Positions 1 to 8,412 are shown, numbered from the stretch's first letter. The stretch: DNA of 60,799 nucleotides from Betaproteobacteria bacterium UBA5216 (GCA_002412495.1 DHVE01000009.1:10519-71317), one strand, 5' to 3'. Numbers and translations are program-made. Notes: generated from the sequence alone by a model not told the origin.

Positions 1-321
1 GGCGCGCAGGCTGCCGGCTTGCGGGAACGCCTTGAGCACCTGGGCGTTGAGCGCGGCGAGTTGTTGCAGCATCGTTTCGTTCAGTTCGGGCGCGGCGGGC
101 GCGGCGGCCGACGCCGTGAGCGATACGCGGCATTCGATTTTGCCGCGCGTCAGTTTGGCGGCGAGCATTTCACGCAACGCAGGCTCGACCGCGCGCAACT
201 CTTCGGGCAGGCGAAACTGGATGTCAAGGTAACGGTTGTTGACCGCGCGGATTTCCACCGTGAGCGCGCCATTCGCGAGTTCTTTTGCCGCGACGGCGTA
301 GCCGGTCATGCTGTAAATCAC
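1..321 (-). CDS. yicC: YicC family endoribonuclease, N-terminal part (cut by window edge)
   Basis: Read on the minus strand from a GTG at 319-321, the frame stays open to base 1, giving 107 codons. It begins VIYSMTGYAV, matching the hallmark MIYSMTG(F/Y) start of YicC proteins, and continues with RAVNNRYLDIQFRLPEELR, close to the conserved N-terminal block of the family. YicC-type proteins are endoribonucleases linked to RNA turnover and stationary-phase survival; the catalytic C-terminal part lies outside the window. The gene is divergent from rph, with a 65-bp shared control region. Identification is firm from the N-terminus; the GTG start fits the family better than the internal ATG five codons in. 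Confidence 0.85.
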   Translation of the reverse strand, partial: MIYSMTGYAVAAKELANGALTVEIRAVNNRYLDIQFRLPEELRAVEPALREMLAAKLTRGKIECRVSLTASAAAPAAPELNETMLQQLAALNAQVLKAFPQAGSLRA

Positions 322-348
322 TGGGGGGGTGGTCACGATAGGCTCACG

Positions 349-354
349 TATAAT
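349..354 (+). promoter_or_regulatory. -10 element upstream of rph
   Basis: A perfect TATAAT sits 33 bp before the rph start in the yicC-rph divergent spacer. No convincing -35 hexamer lies 16-18 bp upstream (the stretch is G-rich), so only the -10 is supported. It would drive rph-rdgB-hemW. Confidence 0.45.
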
Positions 355-386
355 CCGCCATTCATTAATGGAACCGGGAAGATAGC

Positions 387-1121
387 ATGAGCGCACTTGA
401 CAGCAAAAGGCCCAGCGGCAGAAAACCCGACGAATTGCGCGCGATACGCATCACGCGGCATTACACCTGTCATGCCGAAGGTTCGGTGCTGATCGAAAGC
501 GGCAACACCAAGGTGTTATGCACCGCGAGCGTGCTGGAAAAACAGCCGCCGCATCTGCGCGGCACGACGCAAGGCTGGGTGACGGCGGAATACGGCATGC
601 TGCCGCGCTCGACGCATACGCGCATGGATCGCGAAGCGGCGCGCGGCAAGCAGTCGGGACGCACGCAGGAAATTCAGCGCCTGATCGGCCGCTCGCTACG
701 CGCGGTGGTGGATCTGAACGCGCTGGGGCCGCGCTCGATACACATCGACTGCGACGTGCTGCAAGCCGACGGCGGCACGCGCACGGCGAGTATCACCGGC
801 TCGTTCGTCGCGTTGCACGATGCCGTCGGCGGACTGCTCGCGGCAAAGGTGCTTGCGGCAATGCCCATACGCGATCACGTCGCGGCGGTGTCGGTGGGCA
901 TGCGCGAAGGCGTGCCGTTGCTCGATCTGGATTACGTCGAAGATTCGTCATGCGACACTGACATGAACGTGGTGATGACGGGTAGCGGCGGCTTGATCGA
1001 GATTCAGGGCACGGCGGAAGGCGCGCCGTTTTCACGCGCGGAAATGGATGCGATGGTCGAACTCGCGCAAAACGGCATCGGCGCGTTGATCGCCAAACAG
1101 CGCGCCGTGCTAGTGTCGTAA
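387..1121 (+). CDS. rph: Ribonuclease PH
   Basis: A 244-residue phosphorolytic 3'-5' exoribonuclease that trims tRNA 3' ends using phosphate as co-substrate; the family is usually about 238 residues and forms hexameric rings. Diagnostic segments are the N-terminal SGRKPDELR, the block GWVTAEYGMLPRSTHTR, and QADGGTRTASITGS, which contains phosphate-site residues. The ATG start follows a GGGAAGATAG leader. It is first in a co-directional series with rdgB (26-bp gap) and hemW, an order common in betaproteobacteria. Nothing is missing from the fold core. Confidence 0.95.
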   Translation: MSALDSKRPSGRKPDELRAIRITRHYTCHAEGSVLIESGNTKVLCTASVLEKQPPHLRGTTQGWVTAEYGMLPRSTHTRMDREAARGKQSGRTQEIQRLIGRSLRAVVDLNALGPRSIHIDCDVLQADGGTRTASITGSFVALHDAVGGLLAAKVLAAMPIRDHVAAVSVGMREGVPLLDLDYVEDSSCDTDMNVVMTGSGGLIEIQGTAEGAPFSRAEMDAMVELAQNGIGALIAKQRAVLVS

Positions 1122-1147
1122 TAAGTGTTTGTTTTGAAAGTGTATTT

Positions 1148-1816
1148 GTGAATCCCGTCAAGCTGGGCAGGCTGATTCTGGCATCGGGTAATCCCGGCAA
1201 ATTGCGCGAATTTCGCCAATTGTGCGAGCCGCTGGGTTTGACCCTCGTGCCGCAATCCGCGTTGGGTATTACCGAGGCCGAAGAGCCGCACGGTACCTTC
1301 ATCGAAAACGCGTTGGCCAAGGCGCGTCACGCCAGTCGTGCCTCGGGATTACCGGCGTTCGCTGACGATTCGGGCATTTGCGTGGCCGCGTTGGGCGGCG
1401 CGCCGGGCGTACATTCAGCACGTTACGCGGATATCGCGAGCGATCGTGATACGAAAAACGAGCACGATGCGAAAAACGAGCGCGATGCGACAAACGAGCG
1501 CGATGCGCAGGATGCGCGCAACAACGCAAAGCTGATTGCGATGCTGGCGGATAAAGCCGATCGCAGCGCGCACTACACCTGTGTGATCGTGTTGGTGCGC
1601 CACGCCGATGATCCCGAGCCGCTGATTGCCGAAGGGCGTTGGCAGGGCGAAATTCTTGATACCCCGCGCGGCGATGGCGGCTTCGGTTACGACCCGTATT
1701 TTTTTCTGCCGGCGTTGAACAAGACCGCGGCGGAATTGTTGCCGGATGAAAAGAATCTGATCAGTCATCGCGGTAAGGCATTGGCGGCGCTGGCCAATAA
1801 ACTGCGTGAGGGGTGA
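1148..1816 (+). CDS. rdgB: XTP/dITP pyrophosphatase (RdgB/HAM1 family)
   Basis: A 222-residue house-cleaning nucleotidase that hydrolyses dITP, XTP and ITP to monophosphates, keeping deaminated purines out of DNA. The start is GTG; the N-terminal LILASGNPGKLREF is the family nucleotide-binding signature, followed by FADDSGICVAALGGAPGVHSARY and, near the end, GGFGYDPYFF and SHRGKAL. It is longer than typical relatives (about 200 residues) because residues 100-123 are a six-residue repeat array absent from the family. Its TGA stop lies inside the first arm of a heptamer repeat element. Confidence 0.94.
   Translation: MNPVKLGRLILASGNPGKLREFRQLCEPLGLTLVPQSALGITEAEEPHGTFIENALAKARHASRASGLPAFADDSGICVAALGGAPGVHSARYADIASDRDTKNEHDAKNERDATNERDAQDARNNAKLIAMLADKADRSAHYTCVIVLVRHADDPEPLIAEGRWQGEILDTPRGDGGFGYDPYFFLPALNKTAAELLPDEKNLISHRGKALAALANKLREG
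1445..1516 (+). repeat. 18-bp in-frame tandem repeat inside rdgB
   Basis: Four consecutive 18-bp units (1445-1462, 1463-1480, 1481-1498, 1499-1516) encode RDTKNE, HDAKNE, RDATNE and RDAQDA. Units two and three differ by two bases. The array sits between the conserved SARY segment and the NNAKL segment, where relatives have only a short loop. The unit length keeps the reading frame. Confidence 0.9.
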
Positions 1817-1949
1817 GGCGTGAGGTGCGAGGTGAGCCGTCTCGGTCAGGGTGCCTCATCACCGGCGGGTGCATTGCACGCCGCGAGCGTAAATTCCCGC
1901 GCGCCCGCTACGCCCGCGCCTCACGTCTCACCCCTCACGTCTCGCGAAC
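1804..1949. repeat. Facing heptamer arrays filling the rdgB-hemW spacer
   Basis: The left arm, 1804-1838, is five 7-bp units of GTGAGGC type (GCGTGAG, GGGTGAG, GCGTGAG, GTGCGAG, GTGAGCC). The right arm, 1915-1949, is five units of the complementary type (CGCGCCT, CACGTCT, CACCCCT, CACGTCT, CGCGAAC). The rdgB stop is the TGA inside the second left-arm unit. The arms could pair in RNA across a loop of about 76 nt. Confidence 0.85.
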
Positions 1950-3121
1950 TACGCTTCACCGCGCTGCCGCCGCTGGCGCTTTACATCCACATTCCGTGGT
2001 GCCTGAAAAAATGCCCGTACTGCGATTTCAATTCGCATGAGGTGCGCATCGCGAGTGGTAAGCCGGGCGAAATACCCGAGCAGGAATACGTTGCCGCGCT
2101 GATGGCGGATTTTGAGCAAACCCTGCCGCGCGTATGGGGACGTCGCATCAGCAGTGTGTTTTTCGGCGGTGGTACGCCGAGTTTGTTGTCGGGTGCGGCG
2201 GTGGACGCCATCCTCGCCGGCGTGCGCGCGCGGTTGCCATTGAATCCGGATGCCGAGATCACACTGGAGGCAAATCCGGGCACGGTGGAAGCGGGGCGTT
2301 TTCGCGACTATCGCGCGGCGGGTGTGAATCGGCTGTCGCTGGGCATCCAGAGCTTCAATGCGCGGCATCTGAAGGCGCTGGGCCGCATCCACGACGACAC
2401 GCAGGCGCGGCGCGCCATCGATATCGCGCGCGAGCATTTCGACAATTTCAATCTGGATGTGATGTACGGTTTGCCGGATCAAACGCCCGATGAAGCGCTG
2501 GCGGATATCAAGGCGGCGCTAACGTTCCAGCCGCCACATGTATCGGCGTACCATCTGACCCTGGAGCCGAACACTTATTTTCATCGCTACCCGCCAAAGT
2601 TGCCGGATGATGATGTGTCCGCGGACATGCAGCTTGCCATCGAGACGTTGCTGGCGGAGCACGGTTACGACAACTACGAGACCTCGGCGTTCGCGCAAGC
2701 CGGCGCGCGCTGCCGGCATAACCTGAATTACTGGCTGTTCGGCGATTACATCGGCATCGGCGCGGGCGCGCACGGCAAACTGTCGTTTCCCGATCGCGTG
2801 GTGCGCGAGGTGCGCTTTCGCCAGCCGAAACAGTTCATGGAAAAAGCGCTCGCGGGGAATGCCGTTCAGGACACCCGCGAGGTCGCGGCCGCAGACATCG
2901 GTTTTGAATTCATGATGAACGCGCTGCGCCTGACTGGCGGTTTCGAGGCGCGCGAGTTTGTCGAGCGCACGGGGGGAGCGTTGACATCCGTGCTGGCGCC
3001 GCTGGAGGCCGCCGAGCGGCGTGGGTTGATCACCCGCGACCACCTGCGAATTGCGCCGACGCTACAGGGACGGCGCTTCCTGAATGATTTGCTGCAATTA
3101 TTTCTGCCGGAATCGCGGTGA
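1820..3121 (+). CDS. hemW: Radical SAM heme chaperone HemW
   Basis: A coproporphyrinogen-oxidase-like radical SAM protein, now regarded as a heme chaperone. It shows YIHIPWCLKKCPYCDF (the C-x3-C-x2-C cluster motif), FFGGGTPSLL, the SAM-binding ITLEANPGTVE block, RLSLGIQSF and NLDVMYGLPDQT, then the HemW C-terminal domain. Homology begins near LPPLALYIHIPW at about residue 50. The upstream 45 or so residues are translated heptamer repeat, so the true start is uncertain: in-frame candidates are GTG 1820, GTG 1832 and TTG 1874, with no ATG available. It overlaps the repeat element and follows rdgB closely. Confidence 0.93.
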   Translation: MRCEVSRLGQGASSPAGALHAASVNSRAPATPAPHVSPLTSRELRFTALPPLALYIHIPWCLKKCPYCDFNSHEVRIASGKPGEIPEQEYVAALMADFEQTLPRVWGRRISSVFFGGGTPSLLSGAAVDAILAGVRARLPLNPDAEITLEANPGTVEAGRFRDYRAAGVNRLSLGIQSFNARHLKALGRIHDDTQARRAIDIAREHFDNFNLDVMYGLPDQTPDEALADIKAALTFQPPHVSAYHLTLEPNTYFHRYPPKLPDDDVSADMQLAIETLLAEHGYDNYETSAFAQAGARCRHNLNYWLFGDYIGIGAGAHGKLSFPDRVVREVRFRQPKQFMEKALAGNAVQDTREVAAADIGFEFMMNALRLTGGFEAREFVERTGGALTSVLAPLEAAERRGLITRDHLRIAPTLQGRRFLNDLLQLFLPESR

Positions 3122-3142
3122 TTGCATTCGTTCTAATTTGCA

Positions 3143-3168
3143 ATAAAATCATGCGCTTATGATTTTAT
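3143..3168. promoter_or_regulatory. Perfect AT-rich inverted repeat between hemW and the Bug receptor gene
   Basis: ATAAAATCAT (3143-3152) and ATGATTTTAT (3159-3168) are perfect complements around a 6-nt loop. It sits 21 bp past the hemW stop and 119 bp before the receptor start. Without a U-tract it is a poor rho-independent terminator, so an operator for the receptor gene is possible. The rest of the 165-bp spacer shows nothing else. Confidence 0.55.
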
Positions 3169-3286
3169 GGTGCGATCGTTTCACTTTGGCTGGACGCTAT
3201 GCGGTTGTAATGCCCCAGCGGGCCATGGCATCGGGTAAAGTGTAGTGCGTGGCGGCTCGGGTTAATCAAATTAAGGGGGACAAAGC

Positions 3287-4297
3287 ATGTTTGGATTGAA
3301 CAAGATAATCTTTCGTACGGTAACCCTTGTAACCATTGGAATGGCGGGAACCCTGGGCCTGACCGGGCTGATGGTGTCTGCGCCGGCGTCGGCGCAGACT
3401 TATCCCGCCAAGCTGGTGCGCTTCATTGTCACTTATCCGGCGGGCGGCAGTTCCGATGTGATGGCGCGCATCATCGGCGCGCAATTAACGGAATACTGGG
3501 GGCAGCAGGTGGTGGTGGAATCACGGCCGGGTGCTGACGGCTCCATCGGCATGGAGTACGCCTCGAAACAACCGGCGGACGGATATACGTTTCTGCTGGG
3601 TAATTTTGGCCCCGTGGTGGCCAAGCCGTTATTGGCAAAAGTGAATTACGATTGGCGCAAGGATTTCGCGCCGGTGTCGCGCATCACGATCTCCGCGAAT
3701 ATTCTGGTGGTTCCCAAAACGATGCCGGTGACCACGATCAAGGATCTCGTCGCGCTGGCGAAGCAACGTCCCGGCGAGCTTTCCTACGGCACCAGCGGCC
3801 CCGGCAGCATGTCGCATTTTGCCGGCGAAATGTTTCAGCAGATCGCCGGCGTCAAGATGATTACGGTTCCTTACAAGGGCAATGCGCTCGCGATCACCGA
3901 TGTCATGGGCGGGCAGATCACCACCATGTTCTCCGATGCGTTGCCCGCGATGCAGGCCATGAAAACGGGCAAGTTGCGCGCGATGGCCGTTACCAGCGAA
4001 CAGCGCTGGCCCTTCACGCCGGAATTGCCCACGCTGGCGGAGGCCGGTTTGAAAGGGTTCGCTGCGGTGAACTGGTGGGGCATTCTGTTCCCGGCCGGCG
4101 TGCCGCGTCCCATCATCGACAAGGTGAATGCCGATCTCGTGAAGGCGCTGGGGACGCAGAACGTGAAATCCCGTTTGGGTGAACTCGGCGTGGATGTCAT
4201 CTCCAGCACGCCGGAGCAATTTGGCGCATTCATGGCGAGCGAAGCCTTGCGCTGGGGCAAGCTGATCAAGGACGCCGGATTGCGGGTTGAGCCCTAG
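3287..4297 (+). CDS. Bug/TctC-type periplasmic solute receptor
   Basis: A 336-residue extracytoplasmic receptor of the tripartite tricarboxylate transporter (Bug) family. A strong AAGGGGG ribosome site precedes the ATG. An N-terminal signal peptide with a hydrophobic core ends around SAPASA before QTYPAKLVRF. The family markers are FIVTYPAGGSSDVMAR, the central PGSMSHFAGEMF and VPYKGNA ligand-loop segments, and the late LPTLAEAG motif. No TctA or TctB membrane gene is adjacent, so it is an orphan receptor, common in Burkholderiales. The ligand, probably a carboxylate or aromatic acid, cannot be read from sequence. Confidence 0.9.
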   Translation: MFGLNKIIFRTVTLVTIGMAGTLGLTGLMVSAPASAQTYPAKLVRFIVTYPAGGSSDVMARIIGAQLTEYWGQQVVVESRPGADGSIGMEYASKQPADGYTFLLGNFGPVVAKPLLAKVNYDWRKDFAPVSRITISANILVVPKTMPVTTIKDLVALAKQRPGELSYGTSGPGSMSHFAGEMFQQIAGVKMITVPYKGNALAITDVMGGQITTMFSDALPAMQAMKTGKLRAMAVTSEQRWPFTPELPTLAEAGLKGFAAVNWWGILFPAGVPRPIIDKVNADLVKALGTQNVKSRLGELGVDVISSTPEQFGAFMASEALRWGKLIKDAGLRVEP

Positions 4298-4367
4298 GTC
4301 GCGGCGGCGCGGCGCGTGGGCGACAAAATACATCCGTAAATGTCCGTGCGCGCCTTGAAGCGTCACA

Positions 4368-4416
4368 CGTAATTTGTAATTCGTAATTCGTAATTCGTGA
4401 ATCGGAAATTGTAAAT
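4368..4416. repeat. Seven-unit heptamer array (GTAATTC type)
   Basis: Seven contiguous 7-bp units run CGTAATT, TGTAATT, CGTAATT, CGTAATT, CGTGAAT, CGGAAAT, TGTAAAT. The array ends on the first base of the TTG start of the following gene. Unlike the other heptamer elements here it has no facing arm. The remaining upstream spacer (4298-4367) shows nothing recognisable. Confidence 0.85.
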
Positions 4417-6611
4417 TGCCGGAAATGACCGCGACTGCAAGGGTTAACACGCTGACGATGGACATCGGCGCGCTCGCGCGCATGCTGAGCGGCGGGTTTC
4501 TCGAGAGCTTGCCTGATCCCGCCTGGATCAAGGATGCCAGTCTGCGTTATGTCGCGGTAAACGCCGCGTTCAGAAACATGTGCGGTTATCAGGTGGACGG
4601 CAAGGAATTCGCGGAGGCCGACGTCATCGACATGACGGACTTCAGCCTCTTTCCGCTGGAGATCGCGGAGCGCATACGCGAAGAAGATCTGGATATCATC
4701 GCGGAACTGGGGGCCAAGCGCGTCGTGCTGGTGTTGAGCAACCGGGCGGGCGGCACGCGTCATTTTGAAACCTATCGGACGGCGCTGCGCAACGGCAAGG
4801 GCGCCGTGATCGGCACGATGGGTTTTGCCACCGAGGTTACGCGGCAGGTGGAATATCGCGCGCAGGTGCGCGAGAACGAGCGGCGCCTGACCACGCTGGT
4901 GCGGCACTTGCCGGTCGCCGCGTTTCAGCGATTGATGGATTCGCAGTGGAGCATGGAATTCATCAGCGAGGGGTCGCGCGCGTTGACGGGTTTCGCGCCC
5001 GAGGATTTCTTCGGCAATGCCGTGCGCACCTGGGGATCGATTATTTCCCCGGAGGATTTTGAGCGCGCTTGTTATGAGTTTCAGGGACAGTTGGCCGCGC
5101 GCGAGAGCTACAACCTCGAATACCGCATCCTGCGCGCGGACGGCGAGGAACGCTGGGTGCGCGAGCATGGCGTTGCCGTGGTGAACGAAGACAGCAAGGC
5201 AAAATCGCTGGTCGGCGTGATCGTGGATTTCACGGAGACCCGCCACTATCTCGACGAGATGGTCCGCTACGATACGCACGATACGCTGACAGGCGTGGCC
5301 AACCGTCCCTTGCTGGTTGACCATCTGCGGCACGGCATCGCCTATGGCGAACGTTACAAGCGCATGGTGGCCACGGTGGTGGTCAATATCGATCACTTCA
5401 AATATGTGAATCAGAGCCTCGGCCATGCCGCTGGTGATGAAGTATTGAAACTGATCGCCGGTCGCCTGAGCAATGCGTTGCGTGATCACGATTCCATTGC
5501 GCGCTTGGGGGCGGATGCATTTGCCATGACGCTGATCGATATTGAAGATGCCGCGGCCGCGGCGCAGGCCATGGCGCGCTTGTTGATCGTGGTGCGCGAG
5601 CCGTTCACGATCGGCACGCAGGAAATCGTGGTGACGTGCAGCGTGGGTTGCGCGCTGTATCCGGGTGACGGCGCGGAGCCGGAAACGCTGCTGCGCCGCG
5701 CGGATACCGCCATGCGGCACGCGCGCAATCAGGGCGGCGACTGCTATTTCTTTTACGCGGCGGATGGAGACAAGCGCGCGGAGGAACGTCTGTACCTCGA
5801 AGGCAATTTGCGGCGCGCTATCGAGAATGGCGAATTGCTGGTGCACTACCAGCCGCAGGTCGCGGCCATGGACGGCAGATTCATCGGCATGGAGGCGCTG
5901 GTGCGCTGGAAGCATCCGGAGATGGGGATGGTTTCACCAGGGCGCTTTATTCCCATCGCCGAGCAGACGGATCTCATTGTCGGCATCGGCGGTTGGGTGA
6001 TGGAAGAAGCGTGTCGTCAAACCAAGCAGCTTATGGACGACGGTTTCCACGTTGGACATGTGGCGGTGAATTTGTCCGCACGGCAGTTCCGCGATGATCG
6101 TTTGATCGACAAGGTGCGGGAAATTCTGGAGCGCACCGGGTTGCCGCCGCGGCACCTTGAACTCGAGATCACGGAAAGCCTGGCGATGAACGACGTTGAT
6201 GCGGTGGTCGCCAAACTCAAGGAACTGCGATCGCTGGGTTTGCAACTGGCCATCGATGATTTTGGCACGGGATATTCCAGCCTGAGCTATTTGCGGCGCT
6301 TCCCGATCGACCGTCTGAAAATCGATCAATCATTTACCCGGGAGGTGACCGCATCCAATGATGGCGCCGCCATCGCGCATGCGGTGATTCAGTTGGGCCA
6401 CGCGCTTGATCTGCGGGTGATCGCGGAGGGCGTTGAATCCGACGGGCAGTTGCAGTTTCTGCGCGAGAACGAATGCGATGAAATCCAGGGCTATTATTTT
6501 TCACGCCCGCTGGACATGGCCGCATTGCGGGCGTTGCTGACGGCCAACCTGCCGGCGGAGGCGCCGCCCGGGCGTCCGCCCGGCGCCCGGATAATCCTTA
6601 AACCCGCCTGA
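4416..6611 (+). CDS. PAS-PAS-GGDEF-EAL protein; probable c-di-GMP phosphodiesterase with inactive cyclase domain
   Basis: 731 residues with no membrane segment. PAS domains lie near residues 25-130 and 150-270, GGDEF near 288-450 and EAL near 470-720. The cyclase signature reads GADAF (residues 365-369) instead of GGDEF, so cyclase activity is unlikely, but an I-site RDHD stands exactly five residues before it and may bind c-di-GMP. The EAL domain looks complete: EALVRW (EAL at 493-495), NLSARQF, ELEITES, IDDFGTGYSSL, KIDQSF, AEGVE, QGYYFSRP. The net role is predicted c-di-GMP breakdown. TTG 4416 or ATG 4425 could be the start; the former lies in the repeat array. Its 3' end overlaps trmB tail to tail by 14 bp. 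Confidence 0.9.
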   Translation: MPEMTATARVNTLTMDIGALARMLSGGFLESLPDPAWIKDASLRYVAVNAAFRNMCGYQVDGKEFAEADVIDMTDFSLFPLEIAERIREEDLDIIAELGAKRVVLVLSNRAGGTRHFETYRTALRNGKGAVIGTMGFATEVTRQVEYRAQVRENERRLTTLVRHLPVAAFQRLMDSQWSMEFISEGSRALTGFAPEDFFGNAVRTWGSIISPEDFERACYEFQGQLAARESYNLEYRILRADGEERWVREHGVAVVNEDSKAKSLVGVIVDFTETRHYLDEMVRYDTHDTLTGVANRPLLVDHLRHGIAYGERYKRMVATVVVNIDHFKYVNQSLGHAAGDEVLKLIAGRLSNALRDHDSIARLGADAFAMTLIDIEDAAAAAQAMARLLIVVREPFTIGTQEIVVTCSVGCALYPGDGAEPETLLRRADTAMRHARNQGGDCYFFYAADGDKRAEERLYLEGNLRRAIENGELLVHYQPQVAAMDGRFIGMEALVRWKHPEMGMVSPGRFIPIAEQTDLIVGIGGWVMEEACRQTKQLMDDGFHVGHVAVNLSARQFRDDRLIDKVREILERTGLPPRHLELEITESLAMNDVDAVVAKLKELRSLGLQLAIDDFGTGYSSLSYLRRFPIDRLKIDQSFTREVTASNDGAAIAHAVIQLGHALDLRVIAEGVESDGQLQFLRENECDEIQGYYFSRPLDMAALRALLTANLPAEAPPGRPPGARIILKPA

Positions 6612-7278
6612 ACACGAGATCCCACACGCCGTGGCCGAGTTTTAATCCGCGCGCTTCGAATTTGGTCTGCGGGCGGTAATCGGGGCGCTCGGCGTAGCCG
6701 GTGGCGGTACCGGCGGCGTTCGTCAATGCTGGCTCGGCGGACAGCACGGCAAGCATTTGCTCAGCGTAATCGTGCCAATCGGTTGCCGCGTGCAGGTAAC
6801 CGCCCGGCCGCAGTTTTTGCGCAAGCAGTGCAACCAGCGGTGCTTGAAGCAGCCGACGCTTGTGATGGCGCTTTTTCGGCCACGGATCCGGGAAAAATAT
6901 ATGCACGCCATCCAGGCAACCCGCCGTGATCATGTGATGCAGCACCTCGACGGCATCGTGCTGAATGATGCGCACGTTGATCAACTCGCGAGCGGCAATC
7001 TGTTTCAGCAGACTGCCGACGCCGGGCGTGTGCACTTCGATGCCGAGGTAGTCATTTTGCGGCTGCGCGGCCGCGATGGTGGCGGTCGTTTCGCCCATGC
7101 CGAAGCCGATTTCCAGAATTTTGGGCGCGGCGCGCCCGAACAGATGGTCGAGATCAAGCGGCGCTTCGGCAAACGGCACGCCGTAACGCGGCAGCAGTGT
7201 TTCGTGCGCGCGTTGCTGGGCGCTGGAGACGCGCCCCTGGCGCAGCACGTAGCTGCGAATGTGGCGCGGCTCGGTCAC
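6598..7278 (-). CDS. trmB: tRNA (guanine-N7)-methyltransferase
   Basis: A 226-residue SAM-dependent enzyme that makes m7G46 in the tRNA variable loop. Motif I reads ILEIGFGMGETTATIA, followed by GIEVHTPGVGSLL, and the TrmB hallmark FPDPWPKKRHHKRR sits mid-protein. The C-terminal TKFEARGLKLGHGVWDL fits the family's tRNA-binding end. It follows thiS and thiG on the same strand (48-bp gap), so it is probably the last gene of that transcript. Length is normal. Confidence 0.95.
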   Translation of the reverse strand: MTEPRHIRSYVLRQGRVSSAQQRAHETLLPRYGVPFAEAPLDLDHLFGRAAPKILEIGFGMGETTATIAAAQPQNDYLGIEVHTPGVGSLLKQIAARELINVRIIQHDAVEVLHHMITAGCLDGVHIFFPDPWPKKRHHKRRLLQAPLVALLAQKLRPGGYLHAATDWHDYAEQMLAVLSAEPALTNAAGTATGYAERPDYRPQTKFEARGLKLGHGVWDLVFRRV

Positions 7279-7326
7279 GGTTTTAGTTTAAGTTATTGTT
7301 TTTAAACGATATTTGTATTCTTATTT

Positions 7327-8136
7327 TCAGGCCTTACCGATCATGCCGGTGGTCGGCGAACTCGGCGATGCCGAGTAAAGTTTTTTCGGCATGCGGCCCG
7401 CGCGCCACGCCTCGCGGCCGGCTTCGACGGCTTTTTTCATGGCGGATGCCATCAATACAGGATCGCGCGCGGTGGCGATGGCGGTATTCATCAATACCGC
7501 GTCGCAGCCGAGTTCCATGGCAATCGCCGCATCGGACGCGGTACCGACACCGGCATCCACCACCACCGGCACCTTGGCGTTTTCGATGATGATTTGCAGG
7601 TTCCAAGGATTCAGGATGCCCATGCCGGAGCCGATCAGCGACGCCAAGGGCATGACCGCCACGCAGCCGATGTCTTCAAGCTGTTTGGCGATGATGGGGT
7701 CATCCGAGGTGTAGACCATGACTTTGAAGCCATCCTTGACCAGTGTTTTTGCGGCGGCGATGGTTTCAACCACGTTGGGGTAGAGCGTCTTGGGATCGCC
7801 CAGCACTTCGAGTTTCACCAGCGTGTGGCCGTCCAGCAGTTCGCGCGCGAGACGCAATGTGCGCACCGCGTCATCGGCGTTGTAGCAGCCGGCGGTGTTG
7901 GGCAGCAACATGTACTTCGACGGCGGAATCGCGTCGAGCAGGCTCGGTTCGTTGGGATTTTGCCCAATGTTGGTGCGCCGTATCGCCACGGTGATGATCT
8001 GCGAACCGCTCGCTTCGACGGCCGCCTTGGTTTCGGCAAAGTCCTTGTACTTTCCGGTGCCCACCAGCAGACGCGAGTGGAACGAAAGCCCGCCGATCAG
8101 CAGGGTATCCGGATTGTGGTGCGGGGTCGGGGTCAT
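7327..8136 (-). CDS. thiG: Thiazole synthase
   Basis: A 269-residue TIM-barrel enzyme forming the thiazole phosphate of thiamine from deoxyxylulose phosphate, dehydroglycine and ThiS-thiocarboxylate. The N-terminal region has LLVGTGKYKDF, the middle LLPNTAGCYNADDAV and KLEVLGDPKTLYPN, and the end VVDAGVGTASDAAIAMELGC; a lysine follows in the VKLEV strand as expected for the Schiff-base site. The ATG at 8136 is preferred over one 18 codons upstream because a GGAG lies 9 nt before it and the extra residues are not family-like. thiF and thiH are not nearby. Confidence 0.94.
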   Translation of the reverse strand: MTPTPHHNPDTLLIGGLSFHSRLLVGTGKYKDFAETKAAVEASGSQIITVAIRRTNIGQNPNEPSLLDAIPPSKYMLLPNTAGCYNADDAVRTLRLARELLDGHTLVKLEVLGDPKTLYPNVVETIAAAKTLVKDGFKVMVYTSDDPIIAKQLEDIGCVAVMPLASLIGSGMGILNPWNLQIIIENAKVPVVVDAGVGTASDAAIAMELGCDAVLMNTAIATARDPVLMASAMKKAVEAGREAWRAGRMPKKLYSASPSSPTTGMIGKA

Positions 8137-8208
8137 CAGGGGATGCTCCAAATGTAACTTTAAATCGATTGCCGCGCGCCGTTGGCGCATCAGCGGGAAA
8201 ACGTGCGA

Positions 8209-8412
8209 TCAGCCACCGCCCACCGCCACAACGATTTCGATTTTATCGCCGTCGTTGAGCACATGGCTATCCAGCGCGCTGCGCGGCACGATTTCGCCAT
8301 TGCACTCCAGCGCGACGCGCTTGCCGGACAAGCCGAGCGTCACGATCAGGCCTGCGCAGGAAAGCGGTTGCTCGAATTGGCGGTGGTCGCCATTGATGGT
8401 TAGTGAAATCAA
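8209..8412 (-). CDS. thiS: Sulfur carrier protein ThiS
   Basis: A 67-residue ubiquitin-fold protein ending in VAVGGG. The C-terminal glycines are the site adenylated and converted to thiocarboxylate to deliver sulfur to ThiG. The family features RVALECNGEIVPRSA and LNDGDKIEIVVAVGGG are present. It is first in the thiS-thiG-trmB series on the minus strand. No TPP riboswitch (no CTGAGA element) was seen upstream; instead there is a short direct repeat at 8454-8483. Confidence 0.93.
   Translation of the reverse strand: MISLTINGDHRQFEQPLSCAGLIVTLGLSGKRVALECNGEIVPRSALDSHVLNDGDKIEIVVAVGGG

Noticed and set aside
4266..5915. 549-codon minus-strand open frame
   Set aside because: It lies wholly antisense to the PAS-GGDEF-EAL gene, has shadow composition (Arg/His-rich) and no motif.
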